Positions 1-10,943 of a stretch of 64,000 bases of DNA are shown one piece after another. A program made the position numbers and the translations under genes. The notes under the pieces are model-generated. The model had not been told where the DNA came from and ran no database searches. It saw only the letters and a list, made by a program, of their open reading frames with translations. Numbering within the stretch: the stretch's first letter is position 1; each line of letters begins with the position of its first letter. Origin of the DNA: Anaerovirgula multivorans (GTDB lineage: Bacteria > Bacillota > Clostridia > Peptostreptococcales > Natronincolaceae); the NCBI RefSeq assembly GCF_900188145.1, contig NZ_FZOJ01000008.1:62001-126000 (forward strand), written 5' to 3'.

Positions 1-117
1 ACTTCATATAATAAATATTATTATATATGGTTGTAGCTTGCTCGTCAACAAGTTGACATTCTGTTTCATTATACTATATTTTTTATGGGTAACCTACTGT
101 GAAAAAATGGTATGCAA

Positions 118-624
118 CTACGCTTTATGCTCTTTTCCATATTGAACATAGCTTTCAGCAGAGTGCACTAAACTTTTCTTTTCTTCTTCCGTTAATTCTC
201 TAATCACCTTCGCTGGCGATCCCATAGCTAATACACCGGATGGTATCTTTTTACCTGGAGGTACTAAACTGCCCGCTCCTATAATGGTTTGATTTCCTAC
301 TTCTGCTCCATCCAATATGATAGCTCCCATTCCAATCAGCACATTATTTCCTATGTTACAGGCATGTATAATAGCGCTATGACCTACCGTTACATAATCT
401 CCAATAATAGTAGGATAATGAGGCTCATTGATGTGTACTACTGAGTTATCCTGAATATTGGTATACTTCCCAATTTTTATATAGTTTCCATCGCCTCTAA
501 GAACTGTCTTATACCAGATGCTTGAATTTTCTCCAATGGTTACATCTCCAATGACATCTGCTGTTTCCGCAATAAAGCAGCTTTCATGTGCTTTTACTTT
601 TTTCCCCTCTAAATCCTTAATCAT
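118..624 (-). CDS. gamma-carbonic anhydrase-like hexapeptide-repeat protein
   Basis: This is a 168-aa left-handed beta-helix protein of the YrdA/gamma-carbonic anhydrase family. Repeated hexapeptides (VIGDVTIGENSSIW, IIGDYVTVGHSAII, VLIGMGAIIL) fill residues 20-140, and His64, His82 and His87 sit where the family binds metal. The family forms trimers, with metal at the subunit interface. The ATG overlaps the stop of the upstream SCIFF maturase in an ATGA, so the two are probably translationally coupled. Whether it hydrates CO2 or acts as an acyltransferase-like fold cannot be told from sequence. Length is normal. Confidence 0.9.
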   Translation of the reverse strand: MIKDLEGKKVKAHESCFIAETADVIGDVTIGENSSIWYKTVLRGDGNYIKIGKYTNIQDNSVVHINEPHYPTIIGDYVTVGHSAIIHACNIGNNVLIGMGAIILDGAEVGNQTIIGAGSLVPPGKKIPSGVLAMGSPAKVIRELTEEEKKSLVHSAESYVQYGKEHKA

Positions 625-1982
625 CGTTCTTCCTCCTCCATCAGCCTAGCTTTTATTGTTAATGCGCATTCAATACGTTTTTTTTCCATTTCACATCCAA
701 CACTGTAGGGGATTAATATATCTTTGTTGAAATTGTATGCATTAGCGTGACAGCCTCCGCTACAATAAAATTTAGCCCAACATTGATTACATGCTTCTTT
801 ATTATATACATGTGCATTAGCAAAGCTGTTATATATGCTGGTATCTAAGTTATCTTCTAAAACATTCCCTAAATTAAAATCATCATTTCCCACAAATTGA
901 TGACAGGGATATAAATCCCCCTCTGGAGTAATGGCTAAATATTCTGCCCCAGCACCACAACCAAGTAATCTTTTAACCACGCATGGACCTTGATCTAAAT
1001 CTATCATAAAATGAAAAAAGTTGAAGCCGCTTCCTGCTTTTTCTCTCTTTATACAGGCTTCAGCAAGATACTCATATTGCTGAAATATTTTTGATAAATC
1101 CTCTTCTTGTATTGCATAATCGTTTTCTGCTGCAGCCACAACAGGTTCTACAGAAATATGTTTAAAGCCTAAGTCTGCTAAATGAAGTACGTCTTCCGCA
1201 AAATCCAGATTGAATCTTGTAAAGGTACCTCTTACATAATAATTTTCATGATTTCTTCTTTCTGCCATTTTTTTTAGTTTCGGTAGGATGATATCATAAG
1301 TGCCATCACCATGTATAGTATATCTCATGGTATCATTAGTTTCTTTTCTGCCATCAATACTTAAAACAACATTATACATATGCTGGTTGATGTAATCCAT
1401 AATGTCATCATTTAGTAGTACGCCATTGGTTGTTATGGTAAATCTAATGTTTTTATCATATTTTTTTTCTATGCTTCGGCCATACTCGACAATTTCTTTT
1501 ATTACTTGAAAGTTCATTAATGGTTCTCCACCAAAAAAGTCCACTTCTAAGTTTTTACGGTTTTCTGAATTGTTTATTAAAAAGTCTATTGCTTTTTTTC
1601 CAACCTTAGCAGTCATAAGACTTCTATCGCCCTTAAAATCCCCTTGAGATGCAAAACAATATTTGCATCGAATATTGCAATCATGAGCTATATGTAGGCA
1701 TAGGGCTTTAACTATAGTTTTTTTGTTTTTAAAAGCCGCATGTTTCATATAGTTTTCTTCAGTATATAATAAATTGTTTTTTTTCAAATTATCTATTTCA
1801 TCAATAGCCTCCAATATACTATTGCCGTTATACTTGTCCTTTAAAAAATCAACGACGATTTCTTTAGTATGATCAGGATAGTAATCTAAAACATCATATA
1901 CCAATTGATCCACCACATGGACAGCTCCACTATTTACATCTAACACTATGTTGACATTGCCTTGAGAAAATTTATGAATCAT
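621..1982 (-). CDS. scfB: radical SAM SCIFF peptide maturase (SPASM domain)
   Basis: This 453-aa radical SAM enzyme carries the CxxxCxxC cluster motif at Cys102, Cys106 and Cys109 (CNIRCKYCF), and a C-terminal SPASM region with CNQCWAKFYCSGGCHANAYN and later cysteines for auxiliary Fe-S clusters. The first 90 residues resemble a peptide-recognition domain. The family installs a Cys-to-Thr thioether in the SCIFF peptide, and the matching precursor lies just upstream at 2134-2274. A hairpin terminator separates the two, and the gene downstream overlaps its stop by 4 bases. The SCIFF assignment rests on the motifs together with the adjacent precursor. Confidence 0.95.
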   Translation of the reverse strand: MIHKFSQGNVNIVLDVNSGAVHVVDQLVYDVLDYYPDHTKEIVVDFLKDKYNGNSILEAIDEIDNLKKNNLLYTEENYMKHAAFKNKKTIVKALCLHIAHDCNIRCKYCFASQGDFKGDRSLMTAKVGKKAIDFLINNSENRKNLEVDFFGGEPLMNFQVIKEIVEYGRSIEKKYDKNIRFTITTNGVLLNDDIMDYINQHMYNVVLSIDGRKETNDTMRYTIHGDGTYDIILPKLKKMAERRNHENYYVRGTFTRFNLDFAEDVLHLADLGFKHISVEPVVAAAENDYAIQEEDLSKIFQQYEYLAEACIKREKAGSGFNFFHFMIDLDQGPCVVKRLLGCGAGAEYLAITPEGDLYPCHQFVGNDDFNLGNVLEDNLDTSIYNSFANAHVYNKEACNQCWAKFYCSGGCHANAYNFNKDILIPYSVGCEMEKKRIECALTIKARLMEEEER

Positions 1983-2090
1983 TATTTCAAAGTGCTCCCT
2001 TCTAATAAATACCTATAATTAATTATTTATATAATATGCGCTTATAAATTTAAATACACGAAAAGCTATAGATATATATCCATACTCAAG

Positions 2091-2119
2091 AAAAAACAGC
2101 AGTGGATACAACTGCTGCC
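2091..2119 (-). terminator. hairpin between SCIFF precursor and maturase
   Basis: Read on the minus strand, CAGCAGT and ACTGCTG pair around a 7-base loop and are followed by TTTTTT. It ends the short peptide transcript, with partial read-through expected to give less maturase than substrate. Confidence 0.75.
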
Positions 2120-2133
2120 TCTCTTTTATGTAT

Positions 2134-2274
2134 TTATTTGTTTTCACATTGTTGATTAGCAACAGTGCACGAGGTTTTACATGCTGATTGGCAAGAGGTT
2201 TGGCATTCGCCACATCCACCCTTTACTGCACTTTTAGGTAGATTTGCTCCTGTTAATGTCTTGATATGCTTCAT
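2134..2274 (-). CDS. scfA: SCIFF ribosomal peptide precursor (six cysteines in forty-five)
   Basis: This 46-aa peptide begins MKHIKTLTGANLPKSA and has six cysteines at 21, 24, 28, 32, 36 and 43, the signature of the SCIFF RiPP family of Clostridia. Cys32 and Thr37, the pair reported to be thioether-linked by the characterised Caldanaerobacter maturase, are both present. The start has a good ribosome binding site (GAAAGGAGC). Another open frame, 2019-2219, overlaps it but encodes nothing recognisable. The maturase follows after a terminator-like hairpin. No exporter or protease is adjacent. The biological role of SCIFF is unknown. Confidence 0.95.
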   Translation of the reverse strand: MKHIKTLTGANLPKSAVKGGCGECQTSCQSACKTSCTVANQQCENK

Positions 2275-2343
2275 AATGAAAGCTCCTTTCCAATATAATG
2301 TCCCATAAAATTATATCATAATCTATAATGAAAAAAAAGAAAA

Positions 2344-2739
2344 TTATTTCATATTTATACCTATCATACCACCTATTACTCCTGTTATCATACTGATCCC
2401 AATTCTATAGTATACAACTCTATCTATTACATAATCGGTAATAAAAATTTTACTTAGTAGCATCAATAGAAGAATATAAATTAAACCTATAGCAGCTCCA
2501 TGAAACCAACCTCTTTTCTTGATGTGAATTGCTACATAAATGGCAGCATATGCAATACTTAAAACCATTATGATAGAGGTCAAGATTGGTATAATTCCTT
2601 CACCTATTCTAGTATAAGTAATTATTACTGCACTAATTAGAAACATGATTAAGGAAACTATATATCCTCTTATTAAACCTTTCCCATAGGTCCATATATT
2701 TAAAGTACCTGTTCCACCTCGAATTATACTTCCCTTCAT
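2344..2739 (-). CDS. TIGR04086-type four-helix membrane protein
   Basis: This 131-aa protein has four hydrophobic segments at about residues 21-42, 47-70, 78-97 and 107-130, and begins MKGSIIRGGTGTLNIWTYGKG. The ATG at 2739 is chosen because GGAGGTG lies 5 bases upstream; the frame is open further upstream but has no such site. It matches the TIGR04086 (YrzE-like) membrane family usually found between yajC and the SCIFF genes in Clostridia. Function is unknown, though the conserved position suggests a link to the Sec or peptide machinery. Confidence 0.8.
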   Translation of the reverse strand: MKGSIIRGGTGTLNIWTYGKGLIRGYIVSLIMFLISAVIITYTRIGEGIIPILTSIIMVLSIAYAAIYVAIHIKKRGWFHGAAIGLIYILLLMLLSKIFITDYVIDRVVYYRIGISMITGVIGGMIGINMK

Positions 2740-2828
2740 ACTCACACCTCCATAAATATTTTTATTAATAGATATGCTTGTGTAGTATAAATATTCCCTT
2801 ATAATATAAAAACTCAAAAAACCTTAAA

Positions 2829-2855
2829 GCAGCGGAGAACATCCACTGCTAGTTT
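2829..2855 (-). terminator. terminator after yajC
   Basis: On the minus strand GCAGTGG pairs with CCGCTGC (one G-T) around a 7-base loop. The tail TTTAAGGTTTTTTG follows, just beyond the yajC stop. Confidence 0.65.
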
Positions 2856-2870
2856 AAAAGAATTCATTTT

Positions 2871-3146
2871 TTAAGAATTTTCATCGTTTAGAACATTTCC
2901 AACTGCCCATTTAGCGATTGTTAGTTTTGTTTTATCAGCACCAATTTCAATAGTAAGAATATCATCTTTGATTTTTAAGATGCTACCATGAATTCCTCCA
3001 ATCGTTACAACCTTATCCCCTACTTTAAGACTATTTCGCATATTTTTTGTCTTCTTTTCCCTCTTCTGTTGAGGACGTATGATTAAAAAGTAGAAAATCG
3101 CTAAAAACCCTAAAGGTATAATTAAACCTCCGAAATTTGCTGGCAT
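2871..3146 (-). CDS. yajC: preprotein translocase subunit YajC
   Basis: This 91-aa protein has one N-terminal membrane helix (about residues 8-23), the family motif FLIIRPQQKREKK right after it, and a small cytosolic beta domain with VGDKVVTIGGIHG. YajC associates with SecDF and the SecYEG channel. It lies downstream of queA and tgt, the usual order queA-tgt-yajC. A GGGGGAGAG ribosome binding site precedes the ATG. SecD and SecF are not in this window; the SCIFF locus follows instead. Confidence 0.95.
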   Translation of the reverse strand: MPANFGGLIIPLGFLAIFYFLIIRPQQKREKKTKNMRNSLKVGDKVVTIGGIHGSILKIKDDILTIEIGADKTKLTIAKWAVGNVLNDENS

Positions 3147-3284
3147 ATCTCTCCCCCTCTCTAGTTTCTAAATTAATTTATTCAACATTTGTATTGAATT
3201 TCCTTTTTTTTGATCCAACTTATTTGAAGTTATGACTCTTTTTTATTAGATTATTACTGATAATTTGCCACATTTATCTACTTA

Positions 3285-5445
<2,161 letters not shown>

Positions 5446-5450
5446 CAATA

Positions 5451-7124
5451 TTACTCCACCTTTGTTCCTGTATAATAATGGGTTAGTATTTGTACATAAT
5501 TATAGCCTTCTTCTGCCATTTTTTTTGCTCCCCACTGGCTCATCCCTAACCCATGTCCAAAGCCTTTTCCATCAAACACAAAGGAGTCAGAAGCAACGGT
5601 CGAAGATTGTATTGTCTCCCTATAGTTTGTTCCATTATATATTTTTATATTAGATGGATTTGAAATTTGTGATACACCAGATGAAGAAATAATATATTTA
5701 TTATTTAATGTAATAGGATTAGTCTCACTTGTATTATTTCTTATCATAATATCGTTTGAATTACCTGCACTACCTCCTGTCCCATTAACAGTAAACCAAG
5801 TACTCTTCAATCCAAAGATTGTTCTACTTCTTTCTTTTACAAATACTTCTTGTCCATTTGTACCAAACACAGTTAATTCTAATACTCTACCATTCTGAGA
5901 AACCGAGGTAACTTTTAGATCTATAACCTCTCCAACAAAAACATTGTTATTTTCTAATAGTGTTTTCACTTGACTTTTCGTCAATACTTCTGTCCAAGTT
6001 GAATTTTGATGACCTAAAGAAAAGTCATCCTTTACCCCTCGAATATATGCTACGGTTGAAGACCAAACATTTTCGCTGTTTTCTGTGTATCCACCACTAT
6101 TTGAATGGTAAAATGCATTAACAAGCTCTCCATTATAGGTCAATACTTTTGAATGGGTTTCATCTACAGCGCGATTACTGTTGGGATGTTCTCTATCAAA
6201 TCCCCCATAAGCCTGTGATGTGGTTGTGCTACATAAATCAAAGCCTACATTTCTAAATCTGTTCATATTTGCTATAGCATATCCTCTAACCGCTACCGCT
6301 TGAGCTTTTAGAGCTTCTAACGACCATAGCGCCGGCATCTCACTTGGTACCACGCCATATAAATACTCTTCTAAAGGTAATTTATTGACAATAGACATAT
6401 CGCTGTTACTTAATCTTTTAGCAGTAATAGCGCCTCTATAGTTTTTGCCTTCCACGCTAACCACCGATACTGCTCCTTTATTGTCAACTCCCCGAAAATA
6501 GACATTTTCAGTCGAATCAAACATAAATAATGGTCTCCCTGATAAATCTAATATCTGTACTCTAGTTATTGATGGCGGAATAACCGTTGTGGCTTGCCCT
6601 GTATAATCATTGATTTCATTAGCTTTTATTTGTGCAATCTCCTGCTGAACATATAAACCAATAAAAACCTTCCAACCATTTTCATAAACAAGATAAGGTT
6701 GTTCCTCCATAGTGCCTAAGGAAAGGAATTGAATTAGCTGGGTTGCTTCGTTTCTATTGTTAAATAGACCCCCAATTTGAACATGATATGGCCCTTGAAT
6801 ATTTGTTTGATTTTCTATGATGGCTCCTGTATATTCTACATAATTGCCACCTGATCCAATATAAAATGAATCCTTCCGCAGTATAATGTCTTTTTTATCA
6901 GATAAATCTAATAAAGGTATAAACTCATCTTGTAGAAATTCCCCTACCTCAAATCCATTATTTGACTTTAAAAGCACTGTGGATTTAGCAGCCCCTTGAA
7001 AAAACAGTCCTATTTCTATATTCATAGGGATTTGTGATTTGTTAAAAGCAAAGGCTAATTCGTGGCCAAGCATAACTGTAATTATTGTTAGAAGTATTAA
7101 TATCATTTGTCTGCTTCTTTTCAT
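5451..7124 (-). CDS. SpoIID/LytB-domain exported protein
   Basis: This 557-aa protein has an N-terminal signal/anchor helix (residues 5-26) and a C-terminal SpoIID domain with [42 protein letters not shown] and the closing [26 protein letters not shown]-like segment near residues 110-175 probably binds peptidoglycan. SpoIID is a lytic transglycosylase active on denuded glycans during engulfment; this longer paralogue is exported and may act in sporulation or germination. An ATG at 7136 is possible, but AAGGGGG abuts it and is better spaced for 7124. queA starts 5 bases beyond its stop. Confidence 0.88.
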   Translation of the reverse strand: MKRSRQMILILLTIITVMLGHELAFAFNKSQIPMNIEIGLFFQGAAKSTVLLKSNNGFEVGEFLQDEFIPLLDLSDKKDIILRKDSFYIGSGGNYVEYTGAIIENQTNIQGPYHVQIGGLFNNRNEATQLIQFLSLGTMEEQPYLVYENGWKVFIGLYVQQEIAQIKANEINDYTGQATTVIPPSITRVQILDLSGRPLFMFDSTENVYFRGVDNKGAVSVVSVEGKNYRGAITAKRLSNSDMSIVNKLPLEEYLYGVVPSEMPALWSLEALKAQAVAVRGYAIANMNRFRNVGFDLCSTTTSQAYGGFDREHPNSNRAVDETHSKVLTYNGELVNAFYHSNSGGYTENSENVWSSTVAYIRGVKDDFSLGHQNSTWTEVLTKSQVKTLLENNNVFVGEVIDLKVTSVSQNGRVLELTVFGTNGQEVFVKERSRTIFGLKSTWFTVNGTGGSAGNSNDIMIRNNTSETNPITLNNKYIISSSGVSQISNPSNIKIYNGTNYRETIQSSTVASDSFVFDGKGFGHGLGMSQWGAKKMAEEGYNYVQILTHYYTGTKVE

Positions 7125-7329
7125 TGAATAATTCATCCCCCTTTTATGAACAGCATATCCTTCTACAAACAATTTAATATCATTTCGACAAATGTCAGCA
7201 ATATTCCTTTATATTGTTTAAATATAAATATGTTGTAACATTATAAATATCCATCGCTGCACTTTAATTTTAATACCTATGGTCTACAGTTTCTTCCTTG
7301 ACTAAAACACGAAAAACGTTCTTTACACC

Positions 7330-7542
7330 TTACCTTCTAAAGAACAAGTTAAGGATAGCTGTTAAAAGCAGACTTAGTATGATACTTGAAACTACAGGAA
7401 AATAGAAGGTTGTGTTTCCTTTTTGAAAGAACAAATCACCTGGCAATTTTCCTAATCCAAGTTTACCTCCAAACAACAGCATGACACCGAAAATAGTGAC
7501 GGCTAGACCGATAATTATTATCAACCTTCCAAAGGATTCCAT
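7330..7542 (-). CDS. DUF2905 small membrane protein
   Basis: This 70-aa protein has two hydrophobic helices (residues 5-26 and 46-67) joined by GKLGLGKLPGDLFFQKGNTT, the DUF2905 signature. It starts 6 bases after the ruvB stop and is often found beside ruvB in Firmicutes. No function is known. It probably shares the ruv transcript. Confidence 0.88.
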   Translation of the reverse strand: MESFGRLIIIIGLAVTIFGVMLLFGGKLGLGKLPGDLFFQKGNTTFYFPVVSSIILSLLLTAILNLFFRR

Positions 7543-7548
7543 TTCAAT

Positions 7549-8556
7549 CTACTCCTTTTTATATGGAATATTAAAATGTTTGTAAGCTCTTTCTGAGACG
7601 ATACGTCCTCTTGGCGTTCTATTTATAAAGCCTATTTGTAATAAATATGGCTCATAAACATCTTCAATTGTATTTTTTTCTTCTCCTGTTGAGGCAGCTA
7701 AAGTATCTATCCCTACGGGGCCTCCATTAAAGTTGTCGATAATTACTTGTATAACTTTTTTATCGACATTATCTAAACCTAGTTCATCTATTTCTAATAA
7801 AGCTAAAGCTTCTTTAGCAACAGATTTTGTGATTCTTCCGTCAGCCCTCACCTCTGCAAAATCCCTTATTCTCTTCAATAAACGGTTAGCTATCCTAGGG
7901 GTTCCTCTTGACCGGGAAGCGATTTCTACAGCCCCTTCCTCCTCAATATCTACCCCTAATATATTGGCTGACCGTTTAACAATATCTGTTAATTGTTGTA
8001 TGTTATAAAGTTCTAGCTTGCAAATAACACCAAATCGATCTCTTAAGGGTGAAGTTAGTAAGCCCGCCCTTGTTGTAGCACCAATTAAAGTAAATCTACA
8101 TAAATCAAGTCGAATAGATCTAGCACTTGGACCTTTCCCAATAATAATATCGAGTGCATAGTCCTCCATAGCAGGATACAAAATTTCTTCAACAGTTCTA
8201 TTCAGTCTGTGTATTTCATCAATAAAAAGCACATCATTTTCCGAAAGATTTGTCAGTATCGCCGCTAAATCACCTGGTCTTTCGATGGCAGGTCCAGAGG
8301 TGATTCGAATGTTTACGTTCATTTCATTAGCAATAATATTGGATAAGGTTGTTTTTCCTAACCCAGGAGGACCATAAAGTAAAACATGATCTAATGCTTC
8401 TCCTCTAGCAACTGCTGCTTCAATAAATATCTTTAGCTTTTCTTTAATTTTATCCTGCCCTATGTAATGGTTTAAGTACTTAGGTCTTAATCCACTTTCT
8501 GTTTGATAGTCTTCGTCTCTAGTATTACTAGTTATTATTCTTTCATCACTTTCCAT
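7549..8556 (-). CDS. ruvB: Holliday junction branch migration ATPase RuvB
   Basis: RuvB is the hexameric AAA+ motor that drives branch migration on RuvA-bound Holliday junctions. The 335-aa protein has Walker [10 protein letters not shown] (about residue 62), Walker B DEIHRL, sensor 1 GATTRAG, and the C-terminal winged helix with [13 protein letters not shown]. Length is normal. It lies downstream of ruvA, separated by 133 bases that hold a palindromic repeat. Confidence 0.98.
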   Translation of the reverse strand: MESDERIITSNTRDEDYQTESGLRPKYLNHYIGQDKIKEKLKIFIEAAVARGEALDHVLLYGPPGLGKTTLSNIIANEMNVNIRITSGPAIERPGDLAAILTNLSENDVLFIDEIHRLNRTVEEILYPAMEDYALDIIIGKGPSARSIRLDLCRFTLIGATTRAGLLTSPLRDRFGVICKLELYNIQQLTDIVKRSANILGVDIEEEGAVEIASRSRGTPRIANRLLKRIRDFAEVRADGRITKSVAKEALALLEIDELGLDNVDKKVIQVIIDNFNGGPVGIDTLAASTGEEKNTIEDVYEPYLLQIGFINRTPRGRIVSERAYKHFNIPYKKE

Positions 8557-8581
8557 AACAGTTCTTTAACCCCCATGTTTA

Positions 8582-8660
8582 TCCTTCGGTGTATTGCTAG
8601 AACTCCCGCTTCTACAAGCAATACATCCTCGAAGTAAATTCGGCTACAATTCAGTGGCAG
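8582..8660. repeat. intergenic palindromic repeat, family B, copy 1
   Basis: The element starts CCTTCGGTGTATTGC and continues with GCAATACATCCTCGAAG and then TAAATTCGGCTACAATTCAG. The two ends of the first part pair (CTTCG...CGAAG, GTATTGCT...AGCAATAC) around a 17-base centre. The same outer sequences recur at 53476-53616. It lies between ruvA and ruvB. Confidence 0.75.
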
Positions 8661-8689
8661 TAAAAACTCTTCCTGAAATAAGTTCCATT

Positions 8690-9274
8690 TTATCTCATTA
8701 ATAGTTTTAATGCTTTTTTTATAGTTTCTTCAGTCGTTAAATTGGTGGTTTCCATAGAGAATAATACACCTTCAGCTTCCTGTTTATTATATCCTAAGGC
8801 CACTAACGCATCTAGTGCCTCGTAGCTATTTTCATAATCTTGGATATGCACATTATTGTCTGGTTCAAGATTATAGTTCTTTACTTTATCTCTAAGTTCA
8901 ACAATGATTCTTTCGGCTGTTTTTTTCCCCACACCTGATGCTTTAGAGATGCTATTAATATCATTACTTAATATATAGTTTGCTAATTTATACGGTGTAT
9001 ATGTAGACAATATGGAAACGGCTAGCTTTGGACCTACTTTTGATACAGAGATCAATTGTTGAAACATAAGAAGTTCTTCTTTGTTGACAAAACCATATAA
9101 ACTCATTTCATCTTCCTTAAATACGAAATGTGTATATATAGTTGTTATATCTCCCGACTTGAGACTTGCAGTACTATTCATTGTACTATGAATTCGATAT
9201 CCTATTCCCCCTACTTCTATAATTATTCTATCAATAAACAAGTCCATAACCTGACCCTTTATATACTCAAACAA
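8690..9274 (-). CDS. ruvA: Holliday junction DNA helicase subunit RuvA
   Basis: RuvA binds four-way junctions and loads RuvB. The 194-aa protein has the N-terminal OB fold (MFEYIKGQVMDL to about 65), tandem helix-hairpin-helix motifs including SVSKVGPKLAVSILS and SGVGKKTAERIIVEL, and a C-terminal three-helix RuvB-binding domain (ALDALVALGYNKQEAE). Length is typical. ruvC is upstream across a repeat and ruvB downstream. Confidence 0.97.
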   Translation of the reverse strand: MFEYIKGQVMDLFIDRIIIEVGGIGYRIHSTMNSTASLKSGDITTIYTHFVFKEDEMSLYGFVNKEELLMFQQLISVSKVGPKLAVSILSTYTPYKLANYILSNDINSISKASGVGKKTAERIIVELRDKVKNYNLEPDNNVHIQDYENSYEALDALVALGYNKQEAEGVLFSMETTNLTTEETIKKALKLLMR

Positions 9275-9310
9275 TGAAATCCCTCCATTTGCTATATAGG
9301 TATACGTCTC

Positions 9311-9381
9311 TAAATTTTAATATGCTAAGGGCTACATTTTCAGCCAAGGGCGAAACCGTAGAGCGCATATATTAAAATTTA
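9311..9381. repeat. intergenic palindromic repeat, family A, copy 1
   Basis: The inverted ends TAAATTTTAATATGC and GCATATATTAAAATTTA enclose the conserved inner words GGGCTACATTT and GGGCGAAACCGTAG. Weaker pairing extends outward (ATATAGGTATACG with CGTATATCTATAT, about 9294-9403). It fills the gap between ruvC and ruvA and is the shortest-centred of the four copies. Confidence 0.85.
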
Positions 9382-9403
9382 ATTATAAAAGCGTATATCT
9401 ATA

Positions 9404-9898
9404 TTACTTAAGTTTAAATAAATCTTTAAAATTTCCAGAATGAGCGTGACAAACAGCAACAGCTAATGCATCTGCAACATCATCTGGTTTTGGCACTTTT
9501 TCTAAATTTAATATCGTTTTAATCATTTGTTGAACTTGTTTTTTTTCTGCTCTACCATAGCCTACTACCCCCTGCTTAACCTGTAGTGGTGTATATTCAT
9601 AAAGCTCTTTGTTGTTGTTAGCAGCAGCTAAGACGGCAACGCCCCTAGCGTGTCCTACTAAGAGAGCAGTCTTTACATTGGTATTGAAAAAAAGTTCCTC
9701 TATGGCAATAGCCTCTGGATTATACTGAATAATCAAATCATTTAAATCTTGATATATCTTTTTTAATCGTTCAGCTGTGTCCATTTTACTTGAAGTAGTA
9801 ATCGCTCCATAATGAATTACATTAAATCGATTACCTACATAGCTAATAATACCATAACCCATAATTGCTATACCTGGGTCAATCCCTAAAATGACCAT
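9404..9898 (-). CDS. ruvC: crossover junction endodeoxyribonuclease RuvC
   Basis: RuvC resolves Holliday junctions by paired nicks. The 164-aa RNase H-like protein keeps the acidic catalytic residues in GIDPGIA (Asp7), IEELFFNTN and [14 protein letters not shown]. Length is normal. It is the first gene of ruvCAB; a family A repeat lies between it and ruvA. Confidence 0.97.
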   Translation of the reverse strand: MVILGIDPGIAIMGYGIISYVGNRFNVIHYGAITTSSKMDTAERLKKIYQDLNDLIIQYNPEAIAIEELFFNTNVKTALLVGHARGVAVLAAANNNKELYEYTPLQVKQGVVGYGRAEKKQVQQMIKTILNLEKVPKPDDVADALAVAVCHAHSGNFKDLFKLK

Positions 9899-10042
9899 GT
9901 TGATTCCTCCGATAAAATTTCAAAATTCAAAATAGGTTGTACGCTATTACATAGTGTATCATATTATCCTATGAAAATCGATATTTCTACAGATGTTATT
10001 CCATAGTTATTTATCTGAATTTTACTTTTTCTAGAAAATTAA

Positions 10043-10075
10043 AACGATATAATCTCTGTTGTAGACTATATCGTT
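10043..10075 (-). terminator. terminator after the BofC-like gene
   Basis: On the minus strand AACGATATA pairs with TATATCGTT around a 15-base loop and is followed by TTAATTTTC. It lies just past the BofC-like stop, ahead of ruvC, so ruvCAB appears to be a separate unit. Confidence 0.65.
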
Positions 10076-10102
10076 AGACTCATTTATTTTAATTATTCTA
10101 CT

Positions 10103-10759
10103 TTAACTGCTGTAATCCTCTAATAATTGGTATGCTTCTTCCTTTGTTTTTCTTAAAATTCCTTTTTGTAATTTTAATTGATCTACTTGAGGTAAAATTG
10201 AAACAGGTATTGAAGTAGTTTCAATTAGTATTTTATCTCCTCTATTGTTTATATGATAAATGGCAATGTTACCATCTTTTTCTGTTATTAGGTAATGATT
10301 ATAATGCTGCGGACAAATCGCATTTTTACTTTGAATCAATACCACTTCATCATTAGAGAAGCTTTCAACACTAAACAAAAGATTGTTTCTTTGCAAATAC
10401 TCTGTAAAGCCCTCTTCATTTAATCCAATCATAGAACTAATAGGTGTTAATACTTCTTCAATTGTATTTTCACATTCAGTATAAAATGTTTTATAAATGA
10501 TTTTTGTCTCTTGACCTATGCTATCTTGTAAAGATGTAACAGAAGTATTATTCTCATCTTCTAATGGTATTAAGTCTTCTTGTGATAACATTTCTTCATC
10601 TCTATCGTCTATATTTTCATTTTCATTAACAAAAGGTATTTCTTCCTCGTGTGAAGGTCCCATTCTATAGTAACCTATAAAAAAACCCACCAGTACAAAA
10701 CTAAAAGCCATAACAAAGAAAAGAATTTTAAAAGGAAATCTATTTCTTCTTCTATACAT
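10103..10759 (-). CDS. BofC C-terminal domain protein
   Basis: This 218-aa protein has a membrane anchor (residues 9-28), an acidic low-complexity linker (about 32-75), and a C-terminal domain ending in HYLITEKDGNIAIYHINNRG and LRKTKEEAYQLLEDYSS, which resembles the BofC C-terminal domain. In Bacillus, BofC is a forespore protein that restrains SpoIVB signalling to pro-sigmaK. The N-terminus does not resemble Bacillus BofC, so the role is inferred. Its ribosome binding site and part of the start codon fall in a perfect 12-bp hairpin. Confidence 0.75.
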   Translation of the reverse strand: MYRRRNRFPFKILFFVMAFSFVLVGFFIGYYRMGPSHEEEIPFVNENENIDDRDEEMLSQEDLIPLEDENNTSVTSLQDSIGQETKIIYKTFYTECENTIEEVLTPISSMIGLNEEGFTEYLQRNNLLFSVESFSNDEVVLIQSKNAICPQHYNHYLITEKDGNIAIYHINNRGDKILIETTSIPVSILPQVDQLKLQKGILRKTKEEAYQLLEDYSS

Positions 10760-10796
10760 AAAATAACCTCCTCATCTATCTAGAAGGTTATTTTAT
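10758..10796 (-). promoter_or_regulatory. hairpin covering the BofC-like gene's ribosome binding site
   Basis: On the minus strand ATAAAATAACCT pairs perfectly over 12 bp with AGGTTATTTTAT, around a 15-base loop. The 3' arm holds the end of the GAGGAGG Shine-Dalgarno and the first two bases of the ATG. Folded, it would limit ribosome access. Confidence 0.6.
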
Positions 10797-10875
10797 CCAA
10801 ATTTTAGGAAATTATACTTTATCATTGCTACAATAAAATTATTATATTATAGATATCGAATTTTCATTGGAAAAT

Positions 10876-10903
10876 GTATGGATTATGTATAAATAATCCA
10901 TAC
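10876..10903. repeat. perfect 11-bp inverted repeat in the DUF378 gene leader
   Basis: GTATGGATTAT and ATAATCCATAC are perfect inverted arms around a 6-base centre. They lie between a candidate promoter (TTGCTA at 10825, TATAGA at 10848, 17-base spacer) and the GTG start at 10944. No T tract follows, so an operator or leader hairpin is likelier than a terminator. Confidence 0.6.
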
Positions 10904-10943
10904 TATTATTGTATTTAATTATTAAAAACAAGGAGTTGATTAA

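Noticed and set aside
1-117. A partial gene or repeat at the left edge
   Set aside because: The AT-rich stretch has no open frame, and its similarity to the 39.3-kb repeat region (a shared TATGGGTAACC word) is too short to count.
2019-2219. 66-codon frame overlapping the SCIFF gene
   Set aside because: The overlapping 46-aa frame has the six-cysteine SCIFF signature and a good ribosome binding site; this frame is its shadow.
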